NCBI GenBank assembly: GCA_964448755.1
Contig: CAYUXF010000036.1
Coordinates: 1 to 14,989, forward strand
Length of the DNA stretch: 14,989 nt
Reading direction: 5' to 3'
From: CAYUXF01 sp964448755
Lineage (GTDB): Bacteria; Margulisbacteria; Termititenacia; Termititenacales; CAYUXF01
Shown here: positions 14,950 to 14,989 of the stretch, in pieces
How the letters are laid out: every line of letters starts with the position of its first letter
How positions within the stretch are numbered: the stretch's first letter is position 1
Translations under genes and position numbers: made by a program
The notes under the pieces: model-generated
The model's database searches: none
What the model saw: the letters and a program-made list of their open reading frames with translations, nothing else
Told to the model about the DNA's origin: nothing

Positions 14950-14989
14950 TAACCCCACCCCTAGCCCCTCCCCGCTATGCGGAGAGGGG
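14950..14989 (+). repeat. Dispersed intergenic hairpin repeat, diverged copy 3 at window edge
   Basis: The lead AACCCCACCCCTAGCCCC resembles copies 1 and 2, but the hairpin differs: CCCCTCCCCGC (14965-14975) pairs with GCGGAGAGGGG (14979-14989) around TAT with one mismatch. The window ends at the last stem base, so the right side is unseen. It lies 10 bases past the amidohydrolase stop. Confidence 0.75.

Overview
The window is a piece of an uncultured-looking bacterial chromosome, assembled as a scaffold. It has four runs of exactly 100 N (3782-3881, 8570-8669, 11839-11938, 13575-13674), which are almost certainly placeholder gaps of unknown true size. Genes are moderately AT-rich, mostly on the plus strand, with Shine-Dalgarno-led starts and no introns, tRNA, rRNA, IS element or CRISPR that I can see. 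The lineage cannot be fixed from this sequence. The gene set fits a deep-branching Gram-negative-like or candidate-phylum bacterium: pyrophosphate-type phosphofructokinase of the long form, a class II aldolase of the ~330-residue type, Aquifex-type aconitase, and a very large secreted carbohydrate-active-looking protein.

Layout. (1) 57-5604: one giant gene for an exported protein of more than 1800 residues, interrupted by the first gap. It has several beta-sandwich-like modules, then a region resembling the start of a clan GH-A glycoside hydrolase barrel. (2) 5605-5742: a non-coding strip with a C-rich lead and G-rich hairpin repeat. (3) 5743-6174: a stand-alone response-regulator receiver. 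(4) 6181-8094, minus strand: aconitase, converging on the receiver gene with only 6 bases between stop codons. (5) 8095-8342: a divergent promoter region containing a perfect 9-bp inverted repeat. (6) 8343-11838: a glycolytic/gluconeogenic block of triosephosphate isomerase, class II fructose-bisphosphate aldolase and PPi-dependent phosphofructokinase, three linked steps of the upper/middle Embden-Meyerhof pathway. A strong terminator and a promoter separate aldolase from phosphofructokinase. (7) 11939-14940: a GT2 glycosyltransferase, a FemAB-like aminoacyl/peptidyl transferase and an amidohydrolase-fold protein, tightly spaced and probably an envelope-related operon.

The clearest structure not explained by genes is a family of short dispersed intergenic repeats (consensus lead AACTCACCCCCTAGCCCCC followed by a hairpin). 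There are full copies at 5658-5695 and 8953-8992, a diverged copy at the window's right edge, and partial copies after the aldolase and before aconitase. At two genes the repeat begins inside the stop codon. A second pattern is a nearly identical extended -10 promoter element in front of tpiA and the phosphofructokinase gene. I did not find convincing evidence of an entirely new biological system. The giant secreted protein and the repeat family are the best leads.
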